64,000 nucleotides of DNA. Source: Gymnorhina tibicen (lineage: Eukaryota; Chordata; Aves; Passeriformes; Artamidae). The stretch lies in NCBI GenBank assembly GCA_013399875.1, contig VXAZ01002109.1, forward strand, positions 2,229,901 through 2,293,900, in the 5' to 3' direction. Each line of letters begins with the position of its first letter. Position 1 is the first letter of the stretch. A program made the translations under genes and the position numbers. Positions 37,101 to 50,679 of the stretch are shown in pieces. Under the pieces are notes generated by a model that worked only from the letters and a program-made list of their open reading frames with translations, had not been told where the DNA came from and did no database searches.

Positions 37101-38846
37101 AGGAGGGTCTTCCCAAGATGGTTACAGTAGTACTCTGGCTCTGTGAGTAAGTCTAATAATAGAAGCTGAAAGCAGTGTGCTGCTGCTTGTGCGTCTGTAA
37201 CTTTCAGAGAGAGAGAGCATGAGGTGCAAGCGCTAGGGAGTGGGAAGGGATTACGCCGTTCCTTTAACCAAGGGAAGAAAATTCAGCGCCCCAGTTCTCC
37301 AGTGAACAGAGCTTATTTGACTCTATTGGAAACAACTGAAATTTTAGTATTACCAGAGCTACTGTTTTTCTTTCAGAATTGCTGGTAATATCTAGCAGTG
37401 AATAACTCTTAATCAGACTTGTTTATTCACATTAAAAGTCAGAGCAGGTCACATTGTTTGCTTGGTGCCATTTGGTCTGCACTTAGTCCTTCCTGAACAG
37501 GAAGTCCTTAAGATTAAAGATTGTATTTTTATGGTCCCTTGCCTGCCTACCCCTAGCTATTACTTGAAGAGCAATGTAACCAGGAATCAGTTTCTAGAAA
37601 GGATATTAACAACCATTAGTATGTGTGTATGTCAGGATGAAAAATAGGAGGAAATCAAAGTAGAGCAATATGGTGAAAGCAAAATTGTAAGAAACAGCAA
37701 AGTGATTGTTCACAATAGTGGGAATAAGGTGTATTCAGACAGAGGTATTTTCTATCCAGAGGTCAGCAGAGTGCTAGATCACTAGAATGTATTTAAATTT
37801 AAGCAGCAAATATGATTTAAATGCCCCATAGCTATTTGCCATCAGACATATATTTATGTCCATTTTATAAGGTATGAGGGGTTTAAAGTGCTTGTTCTTC
37901 AGAAAAAAAACTAGGTCCTTTTTCTCAGCATTGCAGAATCATGTAATGACACAAGAATGAAAAAGAAAACTCTAAACAAAGTGAATGGTGTGTCTAGGAA
38001 TGTCAGGAAGACTACTTGCTTTCATAAACCAATCATTCTGACAGCTCTATTATTACATGGATATTTATATTTAGATTTTATATTTCTCCTCTGCTCACTG
38101 TAACTTACCCAAAGAATTATCTCGACAAGATCTTAAATAAAATGGAATTAGCATTTGAAATTAAGCCGGCTGTATACTATCTTAGTAGGAAAAAGTTTTG
38201 CCGTGATACTTTAGGGATGAAATCCAAATATTCTTCCAAATGAATAATTTTGTGACAAATACCTGAATAAGCAAAGCTGAATTTCAATATTTATGCTCTG
38301 TATTGGATCTGTGTATCACTTGTCATTAACACATTAATGGGTGAAGGGGCTCTAGAGCAACAGCCTGGAATTCTAGACAAAACTGCAGGCTGGATGCTCA
38401 GCTCATCCAATGCCCAGTGCATGTGGAGGGACAGAGACCACTGCCAAATGTGTGGTTGAATCTCCTGATCTCTGAGCACACTGATAACAAGAAAGTCTGA
38501 GGCTGCAAAACCACCTGTATCACCCCTGTGCACTGCCAGGTCACATATTGTTTCAGTTTGCCTAGATCAGGAGTGGATTTGTGCACATACTTCTGTTAAA
38601 TTAGCTAGCATATGTTGATAGAGTTTTATCATACCAGATTTATAGTGACTGTGGGAGGACAGCCAATATTTAAACCAGAATAAAGCTGCACTGTAATTCA
38701 ACTGTCATTTTCAGCCAACATTTCCACGGAATAAAATAATCTTCACTTCCCATCACCATAGTCACCTCTTTGTACTCTCCCACTGTTTTGTTCCTTGTGG
38801 TAACAAAATGTTTATTCAGACACCCAGTAAGTTACAGGTTAAATTA

Positions 38847-38847
38847 T

Positions 38848-38911
<64 letters not shown>

Positions 38912-38913
38912 TC
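38847..38913. repeat. (CTTT)n microsatellite, about 16-17 units
   Basis: An uninterrupted TTTC/CTTT tract that turns directly into a CCTT tract. It is pure pyrimidine on the plus strand. Open frames through it on both strands (Ser/Phe/Leu-rich, or Lys/Glu/Arg-rich) are artefacts of the repeat. Confidence 0.95.
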
Positions 38914-38962
38914 CCTTCCTTCCTTCCTTCCTTCCTTCCTTCCTTCCTTCCTTCCTTCCTTC
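38914..38962. repeat. (CCTT)n microsatellite, about 12 units
   Basis: It continues directly from the CTTT tract with one base changed per unit. Together the two form about 115 nt of uninterrupted polypyrimidine. Confidence 0.95.
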
Positions 38963-41900
38963 TGGACTGGTTTTCACCTAGGTGTGTTCCAAAGTTCTTC
39001 ATTAAAGAAGGGAGGGTGTAGAGGAGAGGCTGAGCAGCTGGGGAGTGCAGGGCCAACCACACGAACACAAGGCAAGCCCATTTGAGTCGGGCAGGCAGAC
39101 GACTCACTTGATGTGAAACCAGCTGGTATGGAGATAAACAATTGACAAGAGACAAGCTTTGCTGTAAAATTCTGCACAGAAGAGAAACTCTCTGCTAAGA
39201 TGATCAGGCGTTTTTCTTTCCCCCCATGTTTTTGGAATAGCACAAACTATAAGAAATAAACTGTTTTACTACTGTGGTGTTCAATTTCACAAGCTTTTTT
39301 CAAAATAATTTCTATCATAGTTCAGATTTCAGCTGCTAAAATTTCCCTGCAGACAGAACTTAATGCCTTGAGGAGTACCAGAGTCTTATATTTACATATT
39401 AAGGCAGTAAGGAGTTAGAGTATGCACAGGGAAGTCCAGAGACAGGTCTAAACCCCAATCTTGCCCAGAGAAGACATTATGCTAGGAGAAGTGAATCATC
39501 TTACATTCATTATGTAAGAATAATCTCCAACGCTAGTAGTTCTACAAAAATGTTATAGACAAGAAGGGTCCTGTCTTCCTTTAAACATCTTGTAAATGTT
39601 CAGCCCAAAATAATAGTTCATTCTTGAGAAGATGCAGAGGTTTTAATGCTACGGGTGTTTACTTGCCCTTAAGCATCTCAGGCTCTCTTTTCTATCAAAC
39701 CTTTGCAAAGAAACGGTTTCACTAAGCAAACAGCTGAGATGAGACTTTAATAAATTAAACAAGTCTAAAATAAAGGCTTATTAAACTGCAGAAGTTGTTT
39801 GTGAGGAATAAAAGGTTTTAATCAAACTTGCCATCAACACTTTCAAAAGGAAAATCCATTTTTCAGTTGTGGCTTGGTCAAATTCTTTGAAGTATTAATG
39901 TAACCCTGAGAAACTGACTATTAGTCTCAAGCAATTGCTGGACATTAGACACAACAAAAACAGGAAAAGTTCAAGAGTCTCTGTTGACTTTCCGCTTGAT
40001 TGTAACAAACTACTCACTTTCTGGATTTTCTTTTTTGAAGTGGAATTTTATACAGCAAGGCCAGGCTTTGTTTTTTTTCTCTCTTTTTTTTTTTATTTCC
40101 TTGATACTCAAAATTCCCACCAACCTGTGCTCCCTCTTTTAGTTCAAACATGAAAGACGGCTGTTTGAATTTAATGCACACACTGCTAACTCCGTTTAAT
40201 TCAAAGGCACAGCTTCAGTGTACCTGAAAGGAAAACCTGGAACATCAGTGCATGGGTCAGAAGAAAATCTGGCTGGTAATTACAAATTATTGTGAAATTT
40301 CATGGCAATTAACCAGTGTCCACCTATCTGGAGACAGAAAAGTACCACATGTTCCTGTCACAAACTTACTTATTGTGCAGTACGTTGCTGCATTGTGTCA
40401 GTGCTCAGACAGACTTAAATAAAGAGCATTTAGATAGTATTTTCCATTATTTCCAGGGAAAAACCAGCTGAATAAAAATATTTTCCCATAGATCTAGGAA
40501 TGCTAGGGGATAATCCACTAATGTTAGCAAACTTGCATTGCAAAACAGAGAAAAGGAAAGAGAGAGGTGCATTAGCACCAGGATATTCCACGCTGAGGCA
40601 CTTACTAAGAAACAACATCCCATAAAGTAGACACACACTTCACACAATATTCATATACTCAGAGGAGTGTTCTTTTATGGGTGTTTTAATACTTTGGGAT
40701 CATGTGTGTTGTTTTAGGGTTGCATTAGTCACACCCTGGGGAAATGTGAGCTTCCATGCCTGCCCATTTCAGTGCTGCCTTAGCTTGACCCACAGAATTT
40801 ACCACATTAAGAGAGGATTTAAATCTTGATTATTTTCACCTGTTGGCTTTCGATCTTTTTTTTTTACCTAAGAGGTCTGCCCTCTAAGAGTGATACAGTT
40901 CATAAAACTGGTGACCTTTGCCTGGCTTCTTGATTTAAGCAGAACAGAGGAGTAAAGGTACTTTCATGCACTGGTAGGAGCGTAAAAATATAAAGCAAAA
41001 TTGTTGCCAGTCTCTATTCAGGTGAAAGGACTAAGAAAAGCTCTTTCATTTCCATTCTTATTATGAGGGTGAGCACAACTGCTTCCCATGCTTTCCTACA
41101 CCATTCAGTTCTCACTTTATCCTTGAGAGCTGCAGAGTAGGAGCACCCTGCTTGGACATGCCTGCCTGTTGTACATCCTGCTGGTTTGGGGGTTCCCTGT
41201 GACTCCATAGTGCCCCGCGTATAGAAAAATTTCAGTTGTTCCCATTTTCTGTCCAGAGACAGAGAAATGGAAGCAGAAAAAAAAAAAAACTTCTATATTT
41301 TTGTTCCTAAACAAAATCATCCTTAAATTTTCAAGACTGCTTAAAGTTTCAGACAGTTATTTGGAAGAGAAAGTTATCATTACGTCCCACAGAGATGTCC
41401 CCAAACCCCTTTGCTGTAATTGCACAGTAGGAAAATCTGTGTTGTTCACTTCTGGGAGTAACTCACTATACTTGCAACTTGATAGGATCTGGATTCCCAA
41501 CCTTGTGACCTACCAAATGATGACACATCATTCCTTTGAGACTTTATATGGCAGGGAAAAGCATGTGTGAGGAAAACTGAGAGAATATGGAAAAAGAAAA
41601 GATGGAAAAATAAAAAAAGAAAAAAAAGGTGTCAATTAATTAAAAGTCCTTCTGCTTTCACTTCTTTACCTTAGAATTTTCATCTTATTTTCCTGTACTT
41701 CTCCCATCTCAAGTTTTTCAGTCCAAATCTTATCGAAATAATATCAAAAACTAAAAAAAATCCTCACGTTTTCTCAGTGTTTTCAAGTCACATTATCACC
41801 ACATTATCACCAAAATACACTGTAGAAGGAGTCAGGAACTTTCAAAGATTCACTAACAGGAAATCTTCAGGTTCACCTGACACCTAGCAGAGGTTTAGTA

Positions 41901-42464
41901 AAATCCAATCAAAATTACATCAGGTAGCAATAAACAGGGAAGGAGCTTTTGACAGTAGAAAAGAGATCAGAGTCATTGGAGGAGGTGAAGGTCAGTGGTC
42001 AGAGGAGAGGAGGGATGGTAATATGAAAGCACAGCAAAGGACGACATAAATGGTCCTGCTGCGGTAAGGCTGATAATGATGTAGTTAGTGTAAATGGGGA
42101 AAGGATATTTAACAATCAGCATAAATGAATAGATTTTGGAGGGTAATCAAGAATGCAATTGAACCGGGAGGAGTATGGGAGGAACAGAGAAGCCCTTAGA
42201 GGTTTTTGAGAAGATTTATTTGAACTGAAACTTTAGGTGATTTACATCTCAAGAGAGAACTACAGCGTAATAACTCAAAATATGCCTGTTCTTTAGTATT
42301 GCAGAATACAGTGACAATGCTATTACACAAACTTCTCCTTAAATGCTTATCCCAAGATATCTTCAATGCAGTTCATAATATTAGATTATCTATATTAAGC
42401 AATCACAACCCCAGCTCAGGCCTGTGGTAAAGTACAGTGGTACTCTTCCAGTTGAGATCTATTG

Positions 42465-42592
42465 GACCTCTGTAATTCAGCACCTCTGTAATTCAGCACC
42501 TCTGTAATTCAGCACCTCTGTAATTCAGCACCTCTGTAATTCAGCACCTCTGTAATTCAGCACCTCTGTAATTCAGCACCTCTGTAATTCAG
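42465..42592. repeat. Minisatellite, eight 16-bp units
   Basis: The unit is CACCTCTGTAATTCAG. Seven units from 42481 to 42592 are identical, and the first unit (42465-42480) differs only at its first base. The array stops abruptly at AGGCAAGACA. Lack of divergence points to recent expansion or ongoing homogenisation. No open frame or hairpin structure suggests a coding or CRISPR role. Confidence 0.95.
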
Positions 42593-45500
42593 GCAAGACA
42601 GTAATGCAAGAGATTTTTTTTTTTTTGCAATTTTGTTGTTTTGTTTGTTTGCTTTAATTTTAACTGGAATAAAAAGTCAGCTGTGAAATGCAGATATCTA
42701 AACAGTTTTCTTTTCTTTCTAATTTCTGAAGAGGTGTCTTGACTAGATGTGTAACCTAGGTTTATTAAACATTGTACTGGATTTTTTTCTATGCTCAACA
42801 TTGCCTTTTTCTTCTAATGATCTATTTTCCTCTTCTTGTACCTGTTTCCCATTTCCTCTTGATGTCATTCCCACTGATGTTATTCTCTCAAGCAAACTTT
42901 TACTGTTTCATCTATCCCAGTTGCCCTTGCTATTATTCTCCTCCCCTTTGTATTGCTGTCCTTATGTGTCTTATGACCTTATTACTGTGCAACTCTTAAC
43001 CTTTTCTTTTGGCAAACATTTACAGGAAAGACATGAAGCTACTGAGATGACCAGCAATGAGCTAAATGTCTTAAGTCTCATTACTGACAGCTGGTGCCTG
43101 AACTAAAGGATTTTTATGGTACAAATGAGGAGCAGTCCAATACAGTAAACAAAGTCTAATGCTAAATGACAATGTGTTATCCTGTAGAGACCAGGACAGT
43201 GATTTACTGCAGGGGTCACCATTACTCAGAGATTTTTTGAAGATTTTGAATTATGGCCTGGAAGATAACATGCTTAATTCAGTTCACAGATGTAGAGTAC
43301 AGGCAGCCAGAGAATTATTCCACTAGAATGGGATGAAGGTATACCAAAGTCTGATAATATCAGTGCAGATGAATGAAAATATGGAGATGGAGTGGAGGTA
43401 AGGAGAAAAGACAAGTAGGAAGAAAAGACAAGGGAAAAAAAAGGCAGAAAACAGTTTTTCTCTGAAATGTATTCTCATAGAATTTCCTACAAGTACTACA
43501 TTTAGTACTGGGCTCCACATACGTTCTGGGAAGCGGTTAGTCAGCAGGCAGAACTTGTGGCAAAGCACATACCTATAGAGCAACACAGAGATCATGTCAC
43601 AACGCAGACTTATCTGAAACCATTCCACCAAGCTAGGCTGCCCATTAATAATGGTGAACCAACATTGGCATGGTTCCCAATTTGGCACAGCATCCTGAGT
43701 GAGTTTTCAGATGGTGCTAAAACCCAGGATCAGTAGCTAAACAACTTAAGTTTTCACAGGCAGGTTTCTACTCCTTGCAATCTCACATTTGAGTTTCGAG
43801 ATGGGTATAGCCGTTTGAATAAATTTTTATCATAAAAGTGAAAACTGAAGAACTGAAGAAAAGTTATACAAGGTCCACAGTCTGGGCAAATAACAGAAGC
43901 TGAGTCCAGGGAAAACAGCATCTCTTCAGTTGAAACCTATGAGAACAGTAATTTCAGCAATTTTGTGGGTAATGAGGCTTTTTCTTCTTGCACTGTTGTC
44001 ATGGTTGCATGCTTACACATTCATTAGTTTATCCTTTGCTAAAAATCACTGATGAAAACCAGAAAATGCTCTCGCATCTCCAAAAGGCCTTGAGTCTTTC
44101 TCAACTTGCTTCCTCCTCCAACAAAAAAAAACTCCTCTAAGCTAACCTTGAAGTCACTGAAGTCTATTAAGATGTAAATGGGGAAAAAAAATCATATTTT
44201 CTTACCATGATATTACCCACTTTAATATTCTGATGTTGTTCTCTAACAAGTGAACAATTTTCTTCCAGTAGCTGGTTGATTTGACTTAAGAAAAGTTAGA
44301 AAAATCTTTTTGGTGATTATTGCTTGGGCATCCTGCCAAGTCCACCTGCAGTGGCAAAGTCACTACATGAAACTATGTTTTTATTTTGCTTAATTTTTAA
44401 GTTTGTTTTCTTTAGTGTTTTTTTCTAATGTCTACACTACCATATGACCCTCTGTTGTTTCAGGACAATGAAGATCACCCTCTGAAAATAATTCAGCACT
44501 TCTCAGTCCAGCACAGCAGAGATCTATAACAGTCCCAAGCAAGACATTGATAATTACACAGAATCTAATACAGAAGATCAAAAACTGTCCTATAATGAGG
44601 GATCTTTAAAGTACCCAGGAAGGCAGAGTAAAACACAGATGAAGGAGAGAGGCAGTTTTAACTGGGAAAAGAAGATGTAGAATAAAGTAAAAAGTAGAGA
44701 GAAGGAAGTGTGAAGGCTTTGAAGTTGAGCCACAACTCAGCTAACACTCTGATTTATACACACGATCTTTCTTATTCTTTCCCACAATAAATCACTATTG
44801 CATGAGAGGTTTTGGTATCTAATGGCTGCACAGGAGGAATTCTCATGTCATTTTTCTTTTGTGCTGGGTAAGCCTCCCTTCTAACTCTTCCCTTCCAGAA
44901 CTTTGAATATTTATGCAAAGTTTGTAGACACAAAATAGGTTAAACAAATATGTTCAGAAATATCTCTGCAGAGTAATATAATTCTGAATATTACCTCCAG
45001 ACTATGTTTTCTACTTTATTTGTTGAATCAGGACTTTAACTAGTGTAAAATTGGCATATTGCACTTGTACTTTCAGGTCTTAGTTATCATGTCAATATAA
45101 AATACATAGTATAATATCTATTTTGATAGTAGAGTTGTAGGAGAGGAAAATAAATATATGTTTACAAACTTGAGGGCTTACACGAATGTTTCATGTTTAA
45201 AGATAAGAACCTCCTGCACTCATTTACTGTAAATCTCTCCACACTGCCAAAAATCAGGAAGCCAGAGCAGAGTTAATTCAGTAAATGAATTCCCACTCTC
45301 GATAAAATGCTGTAATTCAGAACTGAGGCCTGAGGTATAGAGAAGTATTGTAGTGTCTTGCTGTTACACTCAAAGTATTTGATTTTGCTAAATCTTATAT
45401 ATCACCTGTTACAATTATTCACTGTCTATAGTGGGTAACTTCATTCACCTGGGAAGTACTGCGAGAGATGATGATGTAATCATGACCTACTCAAAGCCAC

Positions 45501-45640
45501 AGTTACTTTTGAAGAATTTGGCTGAGATTGTGGAGGGAATTATAACAGTATCAAAAGTTAAAATTCACTGGGGCAACAGTCACAGCATCTCTGCTTTCCA
45601 TGTCAGATATCCATAATAAGGATATGGCTTAAAAGGCCAT

Positions 45641-46204
45641 TGTGCTGGCTTGGGCTGCAATAGAGTTAAATTTCTTTATAGTAGCTGGCATAGGTTTGTG
45701 TTTTGGTTTTGTGCTGAAAATGTTGACGACACAAGGATGTTTTCATTATTGCTGAGCAGGGCTTAGGCAGAGTCAAGGCCTTTTATGCTCCTCATATCCT
45801 TCCACCAGCGAGCAGGCTGGGGGTGCACAAGGAGTTGGGAGGGAACACAGCTGGGACAGCTGACCCCAACTGACCATAGCAATATTCTGTATCATATGAT
45901 GATGTACTCAGTAAGAAAACTGGGTGGGAAGGTTAGTGGAGAGTGGGGGGCACTGCTCAGGGCCTGGCTGGGCATGTGTCAGCTGGTGGTAAGAAACTGT
46001 TTTCATTGTATCACTTGTATTTCTCTGTATTTTTATCTGTCTTTGTTATTTTTCCTCTTTTCCTCGTTATTGTTGTTACTGTTGACTGTAATTATTGACC
46101 TGTGTTTATCTTGGCCCACAAGTTTTCTCACCCCATCCCACTGAGGGGGGAGTGAATGAGGAGTTGTGCGGTGCTTAGTTACCAGCTGAATTTAAACCAC
46201 AACA
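45641..46204 (+). mobile_element. Decayed avian ERV LTR, plus strand
   Basis: It begins TGTGCTGGCTTGGG and ends TTTAAACCACAACA. Inner blocks include 'agtcaaggcctttt' (about 45771), 'gggacagctgaccccaactg' (about 45854), 'cacaagttttctca' (about 46119) and 'gtgcttagtt' (about 46171). From memory these match a common bird LTR, probably ERVL-type. The flanks GCCAT and GCATG do not give a clean 5-bp duplication, although GCCAT to GCAT would need only one lost base. The place where the TATA box is expected, after 'gtactca' near 45905-45920, reads GTAAGAAAAC, so the promoter looks dead. No internal retroviral genes are nearby. A 119-codon frame at 45785-46144 is incidental. Confidence 0.85.
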
Positions 46205-46747
46205 GCATGTTCAGAACCATGTTAGGAAACTCAACTTGTGTCATCTAAACTGTCCCAGAAAAATGATGGAAATGCATAGGAGCCACTAGACATGAGACAT
46301 AAGACACTATGCAACAAAATTCTAAATCAGTAAAATTTTCATGCTGTCAGGCGAGGATAGAAACAAGACAGCATTGCCTAATGTTAGACAAATAGCCTAA
46401 GAAAGCAATATTTCATTAATCAAAAATTTACAATACCCTTGTCACTGTGAGTCTGTTGGATGTTAAAAAAATAAAACGTCTACTAGCACAAAGCAACAAT
46501 TTGCTTGTGACAGGAAAAGACAATGGAAGAAGGTGGTTTCACTTACACCCTCAAGTGCAAGTGCCTTCACTTACAATTGAAATAACTTTTTTCTTATTTT
46601 TATTATAAAATAATCATTTTTATCTTCTTTTCATTATTATGAAATAACTTTTTTTTAACCTGAGCAAGTGAGATTCCAAAGGCAGTGGAGATCTTCTGTA
46701 AATTTTTTGTCTTTCTAAGTGTAGAACAGTACAAGAAAAAAATTAAA

Positions 46748-46885
46748 GTATATATATATATAAATATATATTTCTATTTATATTTTTAAATTTTTTTTTG
46801 TATTTCTACTAATACATCTACAAATATATATATTTATATATATTCATATGAGTGTATATAATCACATTATACATTTATATTCATG
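46748..46885. repeat. AT-rich low-complexity block with (TA)n
   Basis: It contains (TA)n at about 46748-46762 and 46825-46852, with interspersed T-rich and TATTTA motifs. It is likely unstable in length and easily melted. Confidence 0.9.
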
Positions 46886-48484
46886 TGTACATGAAGCGTA
46901 TGCACACCCCAGCCAGAATCACTACACTTGTGATACTTCTATCAACTGGTACAACCATTTCTGATGATGGAAATTTCAAATCCTTCCCCAAACTGGAACA
47001 GAAATGCCTGTACTTAATTTTGCTTGGCAGCCTTTCCTCCAATGTTATGACACTTTCACGGGGCTGCCTGCACATTTGGGTACCACTGTGTGTATTCCAC
47101 GATACAGACTCTTAGTGTAAGCAGTGTGACAAGTACAGGCACCAACAGTAGCCACAGTGAGCACATACAGACACATTGGTGACCTCCCCAGCTGCACCCC
47201 AGGAGGGAACATAGACTGCACTTTCCCCCTTCTGGTGTCACTTACACAGACAGGAGGCTTCCGTACGAGATGTTGCTCTGCTGTCACCTATCAGTAAAAA
47301 TCCTGCCATTCCCTTTTCCACTGCTACTTGTAGCTGCAGGCAGCAGACATGGGGAAACAAAGAACTTGTGTCAAATACCTTCTCTTAACTGAATTCAACG
47401 ATTGCCATAGATTATATCCAAGTCCTATTTAAACCAAAAAAACCCCAAATCTGCACCACTGAAGAATGGATCCTAGCTTTTACTAGTTCTTGTTAAGTGT
47501 ACATGAAAGGTTAGTCCAAAATCACATTATCACTGTCTCTTGTAGGTAGAGAGGATAATCACTCCGTATTCTGCTCCTGTTCAGTAGAGGAGATGCTTTC
47601 ACTTTGGTGCCAGAATGCAGGGACCATGTATTTTAATGTATTGGAACAGTGCAAACTGTGCAGTAATAAAATCATCCCATTGTTGCAATGTAAGTTAGGT
47701 GAATCTGTTGAATCATGGTAAATCTTTACATATTCTTATCTCAAAAATCTGAAAAAAACTTTATCATTTTTTATCTGAACTTTGAAGGAATGTATTATTT
47801 TATTTTGCCTTGGAAGCCATGAAAATTTATTCATTTGTCTAAGTCCTTCAAATGTAGCCAAATTACTGAAGAATGCACAGCTTACAAAAGTGTGCACGTG
47901 CATACCGTGAGTAGTGTCTTAAAAATGCTGTATACCTAATCAGCACTGATGCTCGTTCAGGTCTGTGCATGATTTGATCATGATTCTCAATAAAAAACAC
48001 TTACTAAGTTTTGGTGCAGCTGACAAAAATAAAGAGAAAGGTTGTTTTTGTGGAGACAGCACAGCTCTGGGACACCAGGCCTAGTTCTAGTACCCTGTAT
48101 CAACCAAAGAGCTTCCCACAGTGTTTCCATTTGACTTCAGGCAAGATTATTCACCTACCCTGTGATTCAGTTCCCCAGGCACAAAATAAAGACATTTTCT
48201 TATCTTACTGGGGTGTTTTAATGACAAAACTGAGTAACTGTGATGTGCTCACATGCTACAGCAGACAGCCACGGAAGTACTTAGACCGACAGTAAGACAT
48301 ACAACCCAAAAGTTTAACTCAAATTATCTGATACATTCTAAGGGCTCTTATCTTTAAAGGAAAGCCTTTCCATAAGCAAACCAAATGATCTAGTCTCAGG
48401 CTAACTAGGCTAAGTGGGATCTTTCTTCTTTCCTTTGAACAGGTTTCAAAGTAAAACAAGATAAGCAGAAGCTCCTTAGAGGAC

Positions 48485-48500
48485 CTCTCTTCGAAGAGAG
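48485..48500. repeat. Perfect 16-bp palindrome
   Basis: CTCTCTTCGAAGAGAG is its own reverse complement, centred on TTCGAA. Pairing does not extend beyond 16 bases. No function is indicated. Confidence 0.85.
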
Positions 48501-50674
48501 CTGGGATGTGACAAGAAGTGCAAAGCATCTCTAATTTCAGGAGCAAAAGCTTTATTTTGGTAGGGTGAAATGTAGTGTTTACAACCACAATAGATAAAAG
48601 AAAGAAATTCCCCAGTCCTCAGGGGATGTACCACAGGGATTTTTTTCCTTTTGTTTTCCCCTTTGTCTTAAGTACAGACAGATGCCAATCAATGAAATAT
48701 GTGTGCTGCAGGAATTTAGAGAAGACTTTCCATACAGTACTAAAACATAAACCTCTGCTTTCTCTTAATAGATGGATGCATTCATGTGTCATTCATAGCT
48801 GCTAAATAAATAAATTAATCACCTTGAAAACTATTTTTTATTAATTGATCAGCACTAAAAATATACTGCTAGTAAGCTTTTACAGAAGTTGTTTTGGCTG
48901 GAATTTGATACTTAATCTAATTTAAATACCTGTCATGGTTAGGTTGTTTTTGGTGTTTTTGACAAAATAATGACAATATTGAAGTGTGAAAACACAACTC
49001 TAGAAAAAGTATTTTTAAAAACTGGGCTTTCTATCATGTTCTTAAATATGACTTACATTTTGTTCAATAATAGCCCCATCCTACTCTCCACAAAGTAATG
49101 CATGGCTTAACATTTGTGTATAGAGCTTTACTTCAGAGACAGACAAACAATTTTCTCAGTAAATTTTTCTGCTGTGAGAATGACTGAAAACTGATTATTC
49201 TTCCTCAAAGCAAGGCATTTTCTACACTTTAGAATGAGTTTTAATGCTTTGTTCTCAGTATTTGATACTTGAAGCAGTTCCCCAACCCAAATAATATTAT
49301 ATACACTATTTTCACTGCAGTGACACACACTAATTGTATGTGTGCTCAAACTCCTGTCTCAGTCAGTTAATCATTTTTGCATCAAGGCTCTCTGGAGAGA
49401 TGTATAGCACCTGCCAATAGTCCTCTCAATAAAAGTAGCCTAATAGCCATCATTGTTCTTTAGCACACACTGAAGAAAAGCAGCTATATCTTAATGGGTC
49501 AGACACATCTGTATGTTTTTTCACAAGTTCGTGTCCTACCTATACCAACCATGAATCAACCTCATCACCTGACATATTTATTGTTCTGAAGGTAATAAAA
49601 GATTGTTATGTCATCCTACTATTGCTTTGCCACTTGGGTGCATCTGAAGCGTGTCATTTGAGGTCATAGACCTATTATCCAGCACAATAGCACAAAGCAG
49701 ATCACCCTGGTGTAGATGTGTCATTAAGCCAGGAAGAAATTTCAGCAAGGGCCAGGTCCATCCAAGTTACAGTGAGAGATGCTACTTTTTGTTGTTCCTC
49801 TTCTTTTTTTTTTGTTGAAGGGTAGAAGTTGCAGAAAAGGTATCAGAGAACCCATCTGCGTGAGAAAGTTTTGATAAGTTGCTTGACATCTTTCAGTCTT
49901 AAAAAAAACAGCTTGAGTCTCTGTATCTGCTCAAAATTTCTGAAAAATTAGAATAGCAGCTGTAAAAGAGAACATAATGTCATCAAAACCAACATCATTT
50001 ATGGAAATTAAGTGCCTAACCCTGACATACTAAAATGGGAGTACTAGTCTCGGTCAGGAGCAAAATTTTGCCAAGAATTTACCAAGGTCTGTAAGTTGTG
50101 GCACTTCCTGCCCTCACAGTTTGCAAGGAGGAACATGGCAAGCATTGCTTGGCTGGTCTAACAATGAGAAAGTTAAACAAAATCAGTGTGGTTTAACAGA
50201 TCTCAGTAAAACAGTTAAGTAACTCTGACTTAGCTTGTATCATTTAACAACATACTGTTATACACTGAATAACATAAATAGAAAGGAAGAATATACTCTT
50301 CCTTTGCCTGTCATTAAACTCTCAGATATCTACATATAAGGGTAACAAAACCACAAAGAAACCACATGGAATATTTATTGCAACTGTAAATCTCCTATTT
50401 TAATCTCCTAGAATGATCATACTATCTAGGAAAAAGTGGGGAAAGGTTCCTTCCATTCGTTCTTCTCTCTCCTGGTTATCCTAAACCAAAAAATCTCTAA
50501 TAAAAGACACAGTTTTTCAGATAAATGAAATACAGACATTTCTTCTAAAATATTTAAATTTAGAGTTCAATAGGGAACTTTATCCCAGCTACCTAATTCT
50601 TTCAAAACTCTGGGGGAAAGCTGTACTGTCTATTAAAGCCCACTAAATTAATTTAAATGTAAAACTCCTGTAGA

Positions 50675-50679
50675 TGAAT
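50675..50679. repeat. Target-site duplication (left) of the 50.7 kb LTR
   Basis: TGAAT directly before the LTR's terminal TG; it is repeated exactly at 51251-51255. Confidence 0.8.

Larger units (their letters stand above)
34132..45635. other. Unique AT-rich non-coding DNA with microsatellite and minisatellite
   Basis: No gene is supported. An A-rich run lies at 35897-35924. Retained CpGs around 36890-37270 and a repeat-free stretch at 39690-39890 give a weak CNE-like impression. A tandem pair of 'cacattatcac' lies at about 41790-41812. The CTTT/CCTT microsatellite and the 16-bp minisatellite are listed separately. A 121-codon minus-strand frame at 43323-43688 has no recognisable domain. Confidence 0.55.
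46210..50674. other. Unique AT-rich non-coding DNA
   Basis: No gene is supported. It includes the (TA)n-rich block at 46748-46885, a slightly GC-richer patch at about 47040-47285 with no recognisable element, and the palindrome at 48485-48500. Open frames here are 94 codons or shorter with no recognised domains. Confidence 0.55.

Noticed and set aside
38844..39155. Lys/Glu-rich minus-strand frame and Ser/Phe/Leu-rich plus-strand frame
   Set aside because: Both are translations of the CTTT/CCTT microsatellite.
42465..42592. Possible CRISPR array
   Set aside because: The units are contiguous 16-bp repeats with no unique spacers, in vertebrate DNA.
45785..46144. 119-codon open frame with a hydrophobic C-terminal half
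   Set aside because: It is internal to the avian LTR; the hydrophobic run comes from its T-rich segment.
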